Below, piece by piece: positions 1 to 5,269 of a stretch of 5,551 nt of DNA. The translations under genes and the position numbers were made by a program. The notes beneath the pieces are model-generated. The model had not been told where the DNA came from, searched no databases, and saw nothing but the letters and a program-made list of their open reading frames with translations. The DNA comes from Methanobacteriota archaeon (lineage in GTDB: Archaea; Thermoplasmatota; Thermoplasmata; Methanomassiliicoccales; Methanomethylophilaceae), in assembly GCA_029574055.1 (NCBI GenBank), contig JAKQBQ010000076.1, forward strand, positions 1 to 5,551. Direction: 5' to 3'. Within the stretch, counting starts at the first letter, position 1; each line of letters opens with the position of its first letter.

Positions 1-985
1 CTTCGAAGGGCTTCCTCTTCATGCGGTGGATGAGCACCATTGGGGCGACCGTCGCCACATCCTCATTGTCGGCCTTGTCCCTTCCGTTCAGCGCCGCGTT
101 CGCCATGGCCGCCCTGACTATTGTTATATCGGCTCTGTGGCCTTCCATTTCGAAGTATAAAGCAACATGGGACGCCATTGCAACAAGCTCCTTGTCGGGA
201 GACGCTTTCGAGAGTATCTTCCTGGCCTCCAGGATCCTATCCTTAAGCTTCTTGGTCTCTTCCGCATGGGATTCGGTGAAGCCCTTGGGGTCCGCGTCGA
301 AGGCGAGCCTTCTTGTGACTATCTCGGTCCTTATCGTCAGATCCTTCTCGCCGCGTATCTCCACGCACAATCCGAACCTGTCAAGAAGCTGCGGCCTGAT
401 CTCCCCTTCCTCGGGGTTCATCGATCCTACAAGAATGAACTTCGAAGGATGCTCGAAAGATATGCCTTCCCTCTCCACGTAGTTCACTCCCATCGCGGCG
501 GCGTCCAGCAGAAGGTCCACCATGTGGTCCTCCAAAAGGTTCACCTCATCCACGTAAAGAAGGTTCCCGTTCGCTTGTGCCAGAACCCCGGGTTCGAATT
601 TCTTTTTGCCGGTCTGCAGAACATGCTCGATGTCCAACGTACCCGCGATCCTATCCTCGGTTGCGCTGAGGGGAAGCTCCACCACGCGCATGGGAGACCT
701 CTCGGATTCGAGCTTCGCCCCGGATGCGGCGGTCTCGGCGCAGTTCGGGCAGTATCCCTTGCCGGGCCTGGGGTCGCAGTGGTATATGCATCCTTTCACG
801 TGCTCGACATCGGGAAGGATCTGCGCGAGCGATCTCACGGTGGTCGATTTTGCCGTTCCTTTCTCTCCTCTTATTAGAACGCCCCCTATGCCGGGATCGA
901 CCACGTTAAGGAGCAAAGCCGTCTTCATCTGCTCCTGCCCGACGATCGCAGTAAAGGGGAACAATAATTGCTTTTCTTTCGACAT
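1..985 (-). CDS. Magnesium/cobalt chelatase-type AAA+ ATPase, ChlI/BchI family (partial, 3' end outside window)
   Basis: ATPase motor subunit of the ChlI/BchI type, which in this family drives insertion of Mg2+ or Co2+ into a tetrapyrrole together with a ChlD-like and a large ChlH/CobN-like subunit in the cytoplasm. Read on the minus strand from ATG 985-983, 328 codons are open to the window edge. Visible motifs: Walker A GEKGTAKST (residues 40-48), Walker B LLYVDEVNLL (142-151), sensor-1-like GSMNPEEG (187-194), arginine-finger region LLDRF (200-204) and sensor-2 GHRAD (282-286). An insertion between Walker A and the next strand carries four cysteines (C66, C70, C79, C82), a probable metal or Fe-S site as in many anaerobe ChlI-like proteins. 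A C-terminal ChlD/VWA fusion cannot be excluded because the end is missing. A methanogen would use it for cobalamin or another corrinoid/porphinoid rather than chlorophyll; this role is inferred. No Shine-Dalgarno precedes the ATG, so the mRNA may be leaderless. Confidence 0.93.
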   Translation of the reverse strand, partial: MSKEKQLLFPFTAIVGQEQMKTALLLNVVDPGIGGVLIRGEKGTAKSTTVRSLAQILPDVEHVKGCIYHCDPRPGKGYCPNCAETAASGAKLESERSPMRVVELPLSATEDRIAGTLDIEHVLQTGKKKFEPGVLAQANGNLLYVDEVNLLEDHMVDLLLDAAAMGVNYVEREGISFEHPSKFILVGSMNPEEGEIRPQLLDRFGLCVEIRGEKDLTIRTEIVTRRLAFDADPKGFTESHAEETKKLKDRILEARKILSKASPDKELVAMASHVALYFEMEGHRADITIVRAAMANAALNGRDKADNEDVATVAPMVLIHRMKRKPFE

Positions 986-1004
986 ATGATAAAAGAATGA
1001 CGTT

Positions 1005-1021
1005 GTCGGTTAATAAACCCT
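1005..1021 (-). promoter_or_regulatory. Candidate TATA box for the chelatase gene
   Basis: The minus strand reads GGTTTATTAACC at 1019-1008, centred about 29 bp before the ATG at 985. This is the right distance for an archaeal TATA box giving a leaderless or nearly leaderless transcript, which agrees with the absence of a Shine-Dalgarno sequence. A stronger-looking alternative box, AAATTTATAAAG (1063-1052), lies further upstream and would give a leader of about 45 nt. The sequence alone cannot decide between them. Confidence 0.4.
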
Positions 1022-1091
1022 TCTGTGCAACTTACCTCAAAGTGAAATCTACTTTATAAATTTTTTCTATAAAAATTCATAAGCTCTGCTC

Positions 1092-1104
1092 ATTATATAT
1101 AAAA
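1092..1104 (+). promoter_or_regulatory. Candidate archaeal TATA box for the 1186-1611 gene
   Basis: ATTATATATAAAA on the plus strand is a good archaeal TATA-like element. Transcription would start near 1124, leaving a leader of about 60 nt before the ATG at 1186. Two copies of ACTTTCGG (1110-1117 and 1120-1127), spaced 10 bp apart, lie directly between the box and the predicted start, where a regulator could bind. The chelatase promoter points the other way from the same AT-rich region. Confidence 0.5.
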
Positions 1105-1151
1105 CCATCACTTTCGGGTACTTTCGGACACCCCCATGATCGGCTTAAGTA

Positions 1152-1179
1152 CCAAAACAATAGGTAATCTATTTTGGAG
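1152..1179 (+). promoter_or_regulatory. Leader hairpin overlapping the ribosome binding site of the 1186 gene
   Basis: A Shine-Dalgarno GGAG (1176-1179) sits 6 nt before the ATG at 1186 and decides this start. Immediately upstream, CCAA (1152-1155) can pair with TTGG (1174-1177) and AATAG (1159-1163) with CTATT (1169-1173). The loop is GTAAT, with a 3-nt bulge on the 5' side. The stem would bury the first two bases of the GGAG. Whether it regulates translation is inference. Confidence 0.35.
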
Positions 1180-1185
1180 ATAAAT

Positions 1186-1611
1186 ATGACGGGGTCAAGC
1201 CATGCCGGTCAGAAGATGAGATATGCGGGCGGTTGCGCTCTGGGATGCGAGACCGATCTCGATTACTACGAGTTCGCAGGGATAAGATGGTGCGAGCAAT
1301 GCAGGCGGGAGACCTGCATATGCCCCAAGTATGTCAAGTCGCAGAGGGGGACGGTGCTTTGGATGCATGAGGACATGGGAGCGATGATGATAGCTGTCGA
1401 GGACGACGTACGGCCTTGGGATATGATCGGGCGGTGCTATCATGAGATAGATCCCGGCAACGGGGTGGATTATGTGTATCAACTCGTGGATTATATGACC
1501 GGCCCTTCGCACGGGTGCGTCTTCCAAGTGAAGAGGGTAGGCGACCGATACACCCTGCCCGATGAGAACGGGCACATGAGGGGCATGGGGTGGAAGCCGA
1601 GGATACGGTGA
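1186..1611 (+). CDS. Hypothetical cysteine-rich protein, 141 aa, possible metal binder
   Basis: No family is recognised. The start at ATG 1186 is chosen because GGAG lies 6 nt upstream; an in-frame TTG at 1174 overlaps that site and is rejected. The protein has no signal peptide or membrane segment and is probably cytoplasmic. The N-terminal third carries six cysteines: C17-x3-C21, then C36-x2-C39-x4-C44-x1-C46. The last four form a compact cluster that could hold zinc or an Fe-S cluster. Two more cysteines are isolated (C84, C111). The remainder is rich in aromatic, Gly and charged residues (for example WKPR near the end) with predicted short strands rather than long helices. It has its own promoter, is divergent from the chelatase gene and convergent with the AAA_14 ATPase, so it appears monocistronic. 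Codon use (AGG, ATA, GGG) resembles its neighbours. The coding call rests on the TATA box, the Shine-Dalgarno and an open frame without stops; the long antisense frames over it lack such signals. Confidence 0.75.
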   Translation: MTGSSHAGQKMRYAGGCALGCETDLDYYEFAGIRWCEQCRRETCICPKYVKSQRGTVLWMHEDMGAMMIAVEDDVRPWDMIGRCYHEIDPGNGVDYVYQLVDYMTGPSHGCVFQVKRVGDRYTLPDENGHMRGMGWKPRIR

Positions 1612-1632
1612 CCCGTACGCGGATCGCCGTGG

Positions 1633-1652
1633 GCGCAGCGCGGCCGCTGCGC
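1633..1652. repeat. GC-rich perfect inverted repeat between convergent genes
   Basis: GCGCAGCG (1633-1640) and CGCTGCGC (1645-1652) are exact inverted arms of 8 bp around CGGC. They lie in the 46-bp gap between the stop of the 1186 gene (1609-1611) and the stop of the ATPase (1658-1660). Transcripts from either side could form this hairpin at their 3' ends. No T-run follows on either strand, so it is not a bacterial-type terminator; 3'-end protection or processing is possible. Confidence 0.6.
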
Positions 1653-1657
1653 ATGGG

Positions 1658-2959
1658 TCAGAGGAACATCGCCATGTACAACGGGTAATAGATGATCCCG
1701 TCCGCGCCCCTTTCCACATTATACCTGCTTAGGACGATCCGGCGGTTAAGCCCGCTCTGCGCATCCTCAGGAGCGCGGTCCAGGGACGCATGCCTTTTGT
1801 GGTCCTTCCCCGACTTCACTTCGATTATCGAGAGTCCGCCGTCCTCCACAAAGAGGAAATCGAGTTCGGAACGGCCCTTTTTATTGTAGTAGTGTAAGGG
1901 GATGTCCTTCTTCGCCATGGCTGCGGCAACGGCGTTCTCCGTTATGCCGCCTTCGTTCACTTCGATATCCCCTGAAAGCAAAAAAGGCTGGATCCTTTGT
2001 TTCCCGTGCGCGCACAGGAGTCCTGTATCCAGCATATACAGCTTATACAGATTCTGCTTCTCATTGAAAGTAAGGTCCGGCTCCATTGCCACAGCATTGA
2101 AACAGTTATAGGCTATCCCCGCTTCGGTGAGCCACATGGATGCATTCTCATACTTTTTCGCGGTCGCCCCCTTTTCCAGATCTGCAAGTATGAACCGCTT
2201 GTTCTTTTTGTTCAGCTGCTCGGGTATCATGTCGAACATCTTCTTTACAAGGATCTTGTCCTTACCGGCATATTTGGATATGTCATCGCGGTAACTGATC
2301 AGAATGTTCTTCTGCACCCTCATGGTCTCACTGAGATCGTCATTCTCGACGAATGCTCTCACAACGGAAGGCATGCCGCCCACCACAAGATACTCGCGGT
2401 AGGCTTTCATCATCTGCTCATGCAGGAAGGGGTTGACCTGCCTGACCTCCGAATACGCTTTGCGCAATTCATCTATCACATCCGGCGTCATTCCCTTGGC
2501 CCATAGGAACTCCTCGAAATCCAAGGGATACATGTTCAGCTGCTCTTCGGAACCCACCGGGTATGATGACACCTCTTTGTAGTTTATGCCGAGCAGCGAT
2601 CCGGACTCGATATAATCGAACCGTCCGTCCTCTACCAGGAACTTGATGGCCGTCCTCGCCTGCGGGCAGCTTTGTATCTCATCGAAAAATATCAGTGTGC
2701 CGCCCTCTTCGAACGGCCCCAACCCCATGGCGGAAAGGTTCAATATGACCGTCCTGGCATCCAGGTCGCCTTCGAAAGCCTTTCTCAGCGATGGTTGCTT
2801 TTCAAAATTGATCTCGATGAAATTCTTATAATTCGCTTTGCCGAATTCTCGCACTATGAAGGTTTTTCCGACCTGCCTAGCTCCTTTTATCAATAGGGCG
2901 GGTTTGTTCTTCCTCTCTTTCCATTCCATCAATTGATCGGATATTTTTCTCTTCAACAT
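1658..2959 (-). CDS. AAA_14 / DUF4143 family ATPase (433 aa, intact)
   Basis: Member of the AAA_14 plus DUF4143 ATPases, a widespread, often multicopy family in archaea and anaerobic bacteria whose cellular role is not established. Start ATG 2959-2957 gives the usual N-terminus MLKRKI. A longer reading from TTG 3028 runs through the upstream repeats and is rejected; ATG 2974 would add five residues. Walker A GARQVGKT is at 26-33, Walker B TLIFFDEIQ at 88-96, with a serine/glycine sensor region near YIESGS (117-122) and GGMP at 194-197. The C-terminal DUF4143 part ends in a PD-(D/E)XK-like fold: ITEN (339-342), SELDF (364-368) and IIEVKSGK (378-385), with Glu341, Asp367, Glu380 and Lys382 as the likely acidic/lysine site. 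The end, YPLYMAMFL, is typical, so the gene is full length. It is monocistronic, divergent from the winged-helix gene, and its promoter lies inside an array of 33-bp repeats. Nuclease activity is inferred from the motif only. Confidence 0.93.
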   Translation of the reverse strand: MLKRKISDQLMEWKERKNKPALLIKGARQVGKTFIVREFGKANYKNFIEINFEKQPSLRKAFEGDLDARTVILNLSAMGLGPFEEGGTLIFFDEIQSCPQARTAIKFLVEDGRFDYIESGSLLGINYKEVSSYPVGSEEQLNMYPLDFEEFLWAKGMTPDVIDELRKAYSEVRQVNPFLHEQMMKAYREYLVVGGMPSVVRAFVENDDLSETMRVQKNILISYRDDISKYAGKDKILVKKMFDMIPEQLNKKNKRFILADLEKGATAKKYENASMWLTEAGIAYNCFNAVAMEPDLTFNEKQNLYKLYMLDTGLLCAHGKQRIQPFLLSGDIEVNEGGITENAVAAAMAKKDIPLHYYNKKGRSELDFLFVEDGGLSIIEVKSGKDHKRHASLDRAPEDAQSGLNRRIVLSRYNVERGADGIIYYPLYMAMFL

Positions 2960-2988
2960 AGTCGGCCCTCTCATCCAGTGTATTGTGA

Positions 2989-3012
2989 CTATAAACTTTT
3001 TGCGATATAAAC
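2989..3012 (-). promoter_or_regulatory. Candidate TATA boxes of the AAA_14 ATPase gene, overlapping a repeat
   Basis: On the minus strand two TATA-like boxes occur: GTTTATATC (3012-3004) and AGTTTATAGT (2998-2989). The first predicts a start near 2982, the second near 2967, just before the ATG at 2959. Both overlap the most promoter-proximal, degenerate repeat copy (2992-3005), so a protein bound to the repeats would block or position the transcription machinery. The ribosome-site match before the ATG is weak (GAGAGG, about 7 nt upstream). Confidence 0.5.
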
Positions 3013-3102
3013 TTGACTGTTTTATCAACTTATTGCAACATAAAATAGGTCATTTTATCAACTTATTGCAATACAAAATGAGCTATTTTTCAACTTATTG
3101 CA
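2992..3102. repeat. Four-copy iteron-like direct repeat upstream of the AAA_14 ATPase
   Basis: The core TCAACTTATTGCA occurs exactly at 3025-3037, 3058-3070 and 3090-3102. A diverged copy is at 2992-3004 (TAAACTTTTTGCG, 10 of 13 matching). The start-to-start distances are 33, 33 and 32 bp, close to three helical turns, so bound proteins would sit nearly on one face. The two middle copies extend to TTTTATCAACTTATTGCAA and are flanked by inverted arms: TTTTAT/ATAAAA around copy 3025 and CATTTT/AAAATG around copy 3058. The regular spacing, AT-richness and position directly upstream of the ATPase suggest an operator array or an origin/attachment-like site. It is not CRISPR: the core is 13 bp with similar, not unique, intervening sequence. 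Confidence 0.85.
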
Positions 3103-3145
3103 TGAGAGAATACCTGAAAAGGAGATTGTGAGGTCGAATATGCCT

Positions 3146-3164
3146 ATCGGCATCCGATCCCGAT
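3146..3164. repeat. Small palindrome and half-sites upstream of the winged-helix gene
   Basis: ATCGG-CAT-CCGAT (3146-3158) is a perfect 5-3-5 inverted repeat, followed by another CCGAT at 3160-3164. It has the same 13-bp architecture as the palindrome at 3185-3197 nearer the gene, and the half-sites are similar (ATCGG versus ATCCG). Possible secondary operator; the evidence is pattern only. Confidence 0.35.
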
Positions 3165-3174
3165 GAGAAGGAAT

Positions 3175-3205
3175 TGATTAATAAATCCGTTGCGGATATA
3201 ATATC
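3175..3205 (+). promoter_or_regulatory. Promoter with embedded palindrome for the winged-helix gene
   Basis: GATTAATAAATCC (3176-3188) holds a TATA-like box centred about 25 bp before the ATG at 3206, and no Shine-Dalgarno is present, so the transcript is probably leaderless. Between box and start lies ATCCG-TTG-CGGAT (3185-3197), a perfect 5-3-5 inverted repeat. A regulator bound there would cover the start region; autoregulation by the encoded winged-helix protein is a reasonable inference. Confidence 0.5.
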
Positions 3206-3388
3206 ATGGCAATCAAAGACGATGTCCTGAAAGTAATGAAGAAGAAAGGAAAGCCCATGACGGCCGGAGAAGTGGAGAAAGAGCTGGGTGTCGATAGGAA
3301 AGAAGTGGACAAGGCCTTCAAAGAGCTCAAAGCGGACGGCTCCATAGTCTCGCCGGTACGCTGCAAGTGGGAACCGGCCAAGAAGTGA
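3206..3388 (+). CDS. Small winged-helix DNA-binding protein (60 aa)
   Basis: A stand-alone winged helix-turn-helix domain, probably a cytoplasmic transcription regulator or chromatin-type DNA binder. Visible layout: helix 1 about residues 3-13 (DDVLKVMKKKG), helix 2 at 19-28 (TAGEVEKELG), recognition helix 30-44 (RKEVDKAFKELKADG), then a wing at 45-56 with strands SIVSPV and CKWEP. It is lysine-rich, as expected for DNA binding. Proteins of this size and form are common in Thermoplasmata and methanogens. The ATG at 3206 is fixed by the TATA-like box 25 bp upstream; leaderless translation is likely. It ends in TGA 45 bp before the next gene, which lies in the same reading frame, so the two are probably co-transcribed. 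A palindrome between promoter and start suggests it controls itself. It could equally act on the repeats of the divergent ATPase 200 bp away, but nothing in the sequence shows this. Confidence 0.85.
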   Translation: MAIKDDVLKVMKKKGKPMTAGEVEKELGVDRKEVDKAFKELKADGSIVSPVRCKWEPAKK

Positions 3389-3433
3389 TCCTGCCGCTTT
3401 TCAAGGGAAGAAGAAGAGGATGCGCTGATATCT

Positions 3434-4516
3434 ATGACCACTTTCAAGGAACGCACCAAACAATTTTGGGACTGGTTCACCGCCAACGAGGAAAAACTGT
3501 CTGCGTTGGTGCAAAGAGACCGCAGTGTTGAAGGCGACGGCGAAGCGGATGTGTCGTTCGTCAGCGAGGGCGTCTCTCTGCTTTCGGAAGACCTGCATTT
3601 CAATATCGGCGGGGACTGCGAGTTCACCTTTGCCGTGAACGGGAAGTACGAGATGTTCTTCCTTCTCCCCTATGTTACAGCCAATCTGCCTGCGAAATTC
3701 CTAGGAAAGTGGAGCTTCTTCCCTTACATGCAGGGGACCGGCGGGCGGCAATTCGGTCTGAGGATGTTCGATGTGGCGGTGGGCAACGACAAAGTGATGG
3801 TCTCCGCTGTTCCGGATGGTGACGGCAGAACTGCCGGTCTGCGCTTTTATGCAAAGGAATGGGCCGGCCTTGAAGACAACAAATGCTACAGCGCGTTCTA
3901 CACCCTGATGGAATTGAGCATCGGCGAGGCGTTGGCGAACGTCTGCGTCAGCGAGGTCAACAGAGCCGATTCGATAGAAAAGGGAATGTTCCCGCTGACC
4001 GAGTTGGAGCAGTGGATGATCGAACGGCTTTGCGAGGACGGGAAGGTGCCTGACCCGGCGGAGAGGTACTTCACCTACAAGATACAGCCGGAGGACGACG
4101 GGATGCCGCGGGAGGACATTTTCCTCGGCTTCACAAGCTGCATACCGCTGCTGAACGGCTATGATAGCGGGGAAAGGAGTTCCTATTCGGTCTTTGAGGA
4201 GTTTGGCGCAAAGCCGGTGTTCCTTTACTACCAATATGATGACAGCGGGGCCGAGCGCGGCGTACTTTTGGATGAGCGCAACGCGATCATGGATAGACTG
4301 GAGGCGGAGGTGCTGGGCGAACGCGGTTCCGGGAAGGAGATCGGGTTGATATTGGGCGGGTCCGTAGGCGAGCGCTGCTTCTACATAGACCTGCTGCTGT
4401 ACGACGAGCCTGCTTTTATGAATCAGGCAAGGCCGTTGTTGTCAAAGACACCCCACAGGATATTCTGCAAGGCGTTCGAGAAAGATGCGCGGGAAGTGTT
4501 GTTGACAGGCCGATGA
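3434..4516 (+). CDS. Uncharacterised 360-aa protein with FWxWFxxNEExL N-terminal motif
   Basis: Function unknown. The N-terminus has FWDWFTANEEKL (11-22), a motif I associate with uncharacterised proteins from Bacteroidetes/Firmicutes with DUF695-like domains, some sited in immunity-type loci; this family link is from memory and moderate at best. Two parts seem present. Residues 1 to about 190 hold an alpha/beta region, HFNIGGDCEFTF (55-66) with FYAKEWAGL (138-146), ending in PLTELEQWM (187-195). Residues about 210-360 hold a second region with FLYYQYDD (263-270), VLLDERNAIMDRLE (277-290), GLILGGSVG (304-312) and YIDLLLYDE (317-325). No signal peptide, membrane segment or catalytic motif is evident, so it is probably cytoplasmic. 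The first possible start is ATG 3434; upstream in frame there is no ATG, GTG or TTG back to the TGA of the winged-helix gene. A purine-rich tract GAAGAAGAGG (3410-3419) lies 14 nt upstream, rather far for a Shine-Dalgarno, so coupling to the preceding gene may help. It is convergent with the SUFU gene. Confidence 0.85.
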   Translation: MTTFKERTKQFWDWFTANEEKLSALVQRDRSVEGDGEADVSFVSEGVSLLSEDLHFNIGGDCEFTFAVNGKYEMFFLLPYVTANLPAKFLGKWSFFPYMQGTGGRQFGLRMFDVAVGNDKVMVSAVPDGDGRTAGLRFYAKEWAGLEDNKCYSAFYTLMELSIGEALANVCVSEVNRADSIEKGMFPLTELEQWMIERLCEDGKVPDPAERYFTYKIQPEDDGMPREDIFLGFTSCIPLLNGYDSGERSSYSVFEEFGAKPVFLYYQYDDSGAERGVLLDERNAIMDRLEAEVLGERGSGKEIGLILGGSVGERCFYIDLLLYDEPAFMNQARPLLSKTPHRIFCKAFEKDAREVLLTGR

Positions 4517-4610
4517 ACGGCTCCCGGCCTAATCGAGCCTGCTGCGTGCCGATCCAACTGTATCCTATGCCGCGTGGTGCATAAAGCGACTGCGGCCTTA
4601 TTCCTTTTTG
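4517..4610 (+). terminator. Possible weak T-rich terminator at the convergent junction
   Basis: The 81-bp gap between the stop of the 3434 gene and the stop of the SUFU gene holds no further gene and no stable hairpin. Plus-strand transcripts meet a short pyrimidine tract, CCTTATTCCTTTTTG (4596-4610), at the end of the SUFU gene. Archaeal termination needs only such oligo-T runs, but T5 is weak. Confidence 0.25.
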
Positions 4611-5254
4611 TCGCGCACAAAGTTCGGGCGCGATATATCCAGCACTATGTCGAAGTCGTCGGGGAACAAGCCCTCCAGCGCCTCTGCGCCGTAGGCTATC
4701 TTGAAATCCATCTCGTCTTTGTAGATGGGGACCATTTGGTAGAAGTTCACGTCGTCCCCGTCCGGCAGCCTGCATACTGACGCTTCCGGCCCGAATTGAT
4801 ATACCATGGATAGGATCACGCCGCACAGCTCGGTATTGTCTGCGAACGGGGCCTCGTTCGTCACGGTGTGGCCGTAGCCCAGCCATGTGTCGCATGTTCC
4901 CGGCAGACGTGCAAGGTTCTTGAGCCAACGGATGGGCCAATACCACCGCTCATCATCATTGTGGATGTCCCAGTCGGGCGGAAGCGCGACAAGGACCTCC
5001 GCCCGATCGAGCTTTTGGCCCTTCAGCTCTTTCGGGACGTTCATTCTGTGCGCGCCCATTCCCATGGTGACAAGTGTGTAATAGTTCCTTTCGGGCGTGG
5101 GGTCGATTATGCAGATATCCACATGGATATCGGGCGATACGAGCTCATGGAACACATTCTCAAAATTGCCGAACATGGTGGCGATGTGCGTTTCCACTGC
5201 GTTCAATTCCTGATCCGTATATAATTCCGGAAGCTTCTTTTTCCTTTTGAACAC
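4598..5254 (-). CDS. Suppressor of fused (SUFU) domain protein (218 aa)
   Basis: Prokaryotic SUFU-domain protein (Pfam SUFU family). In bacteria this domain is found in toxin-immunity neighbourhoods and is proposed to bind and neutralise toxin domains; no enzymatic role is known. Signature blocks are plain: FHELVSPDIHVDICII (35-50), YYTLVTMGMGAHRMNVP (58-74), AEVLVALPPDW (85-95), WYWPIRWLKNLARLP (104-118) and DTWLGYGHTV (122-131). A C-terminal alpha/beta tail of about 60 residues includes FYQMVPIYKDEMDF (171-184). The start is GTG 5254-5252, supported by GAGGGG (5268-5263 on the minus strand) 8 nt ahead. That site overlaps the end of the upstream gene, whose TAA is at 5272-5270, so the two are in one operon and probably translationally coupled. 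The length is somewhat more than the minimal domain because of a basic N-terminal FKRKKK and the tail. Presence in an archaeon suggests transfer from bacteria, which is inference. Confidence 0.95.
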   Translation of the reverse strand: MFKRKKKLPELYTDQELNAVETHIATMFGNFENVFHELVSPDIHVDICIIDPTPERNYYTLVTMGMGAHRMNVPKELKGQKLDRAEVLVALPPDWDIHNDDERWYWPIRWLKNLARLPGTCDTWLGYGHTVTNEAPFADNTELCGVILSMVYQFGPEASVCRLPDGDDVNFYQMVPIYKDEMDFKIAYGAEALEGLFPDDFDIVLDISRPNFVRDKKE

Positions 5255-5269
5255 TTATTTCCCCTCGCT

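Noticed and set aside
167..877. Long plus-strand open frame opposite the chelatase gene
   Set aside because: It is antisense to a frame with clear Walker A/B and sensor motifs, and its translation shows no domain.
1174..1185. TTG start four codons upstream for the cysteine-rich protein
   Set aside because: It overlaps the Shine-Dalgarno GGAG that serves the ATG at 1186.
1195..1719. Minus-strand 174-codon frame across the cysteine-rich gene and the ATPase end
   Set aside because: It has no start signals and overlaps the verified C-terminus of the ATPase in another frame.
2957..3028. N-terminal extension of the ATPase from TTG 3028
   Set aside because: The extra 23 residues are encoded by the repeat array and promoter, and the family's usual N-terminus begins at the ATG at 2959.
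2992..3102. CRISPR array
   Set aside because: The repeat core is only 13 bp, the intervening sequences are partly similar to one another, there are four units with one degenerate, and no cas gene is present.
3140..3166. Eight-codon leader peptide (MPIGIRSR) with GAGGT upstream
   Set aside because: It lies upstream of the TATA-like box of the winged-helix gene, so it would not be on that transcript, and it is too short to support by itself.
3386..3436. Stop-codon readthrough fusing the winged-helix protein to the 360-residue protein
   Set aside because: The two genes are in the same frame with only one TGA between them, but TGA is not the pyrrolysine codon, no selenocysteine structure is seen, and the downstream gene has its own ATG.
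4416..4946. Minus-strand 176-codon frame overlapping the SUFU gene and the 3434 gene end
   Set aside because: It overlaps, out of frame, the unmistakable SUFU sequence, and its own translation is low-complexity and Arg/Pro/Gly-rich as expected of a GC-driven shadow.
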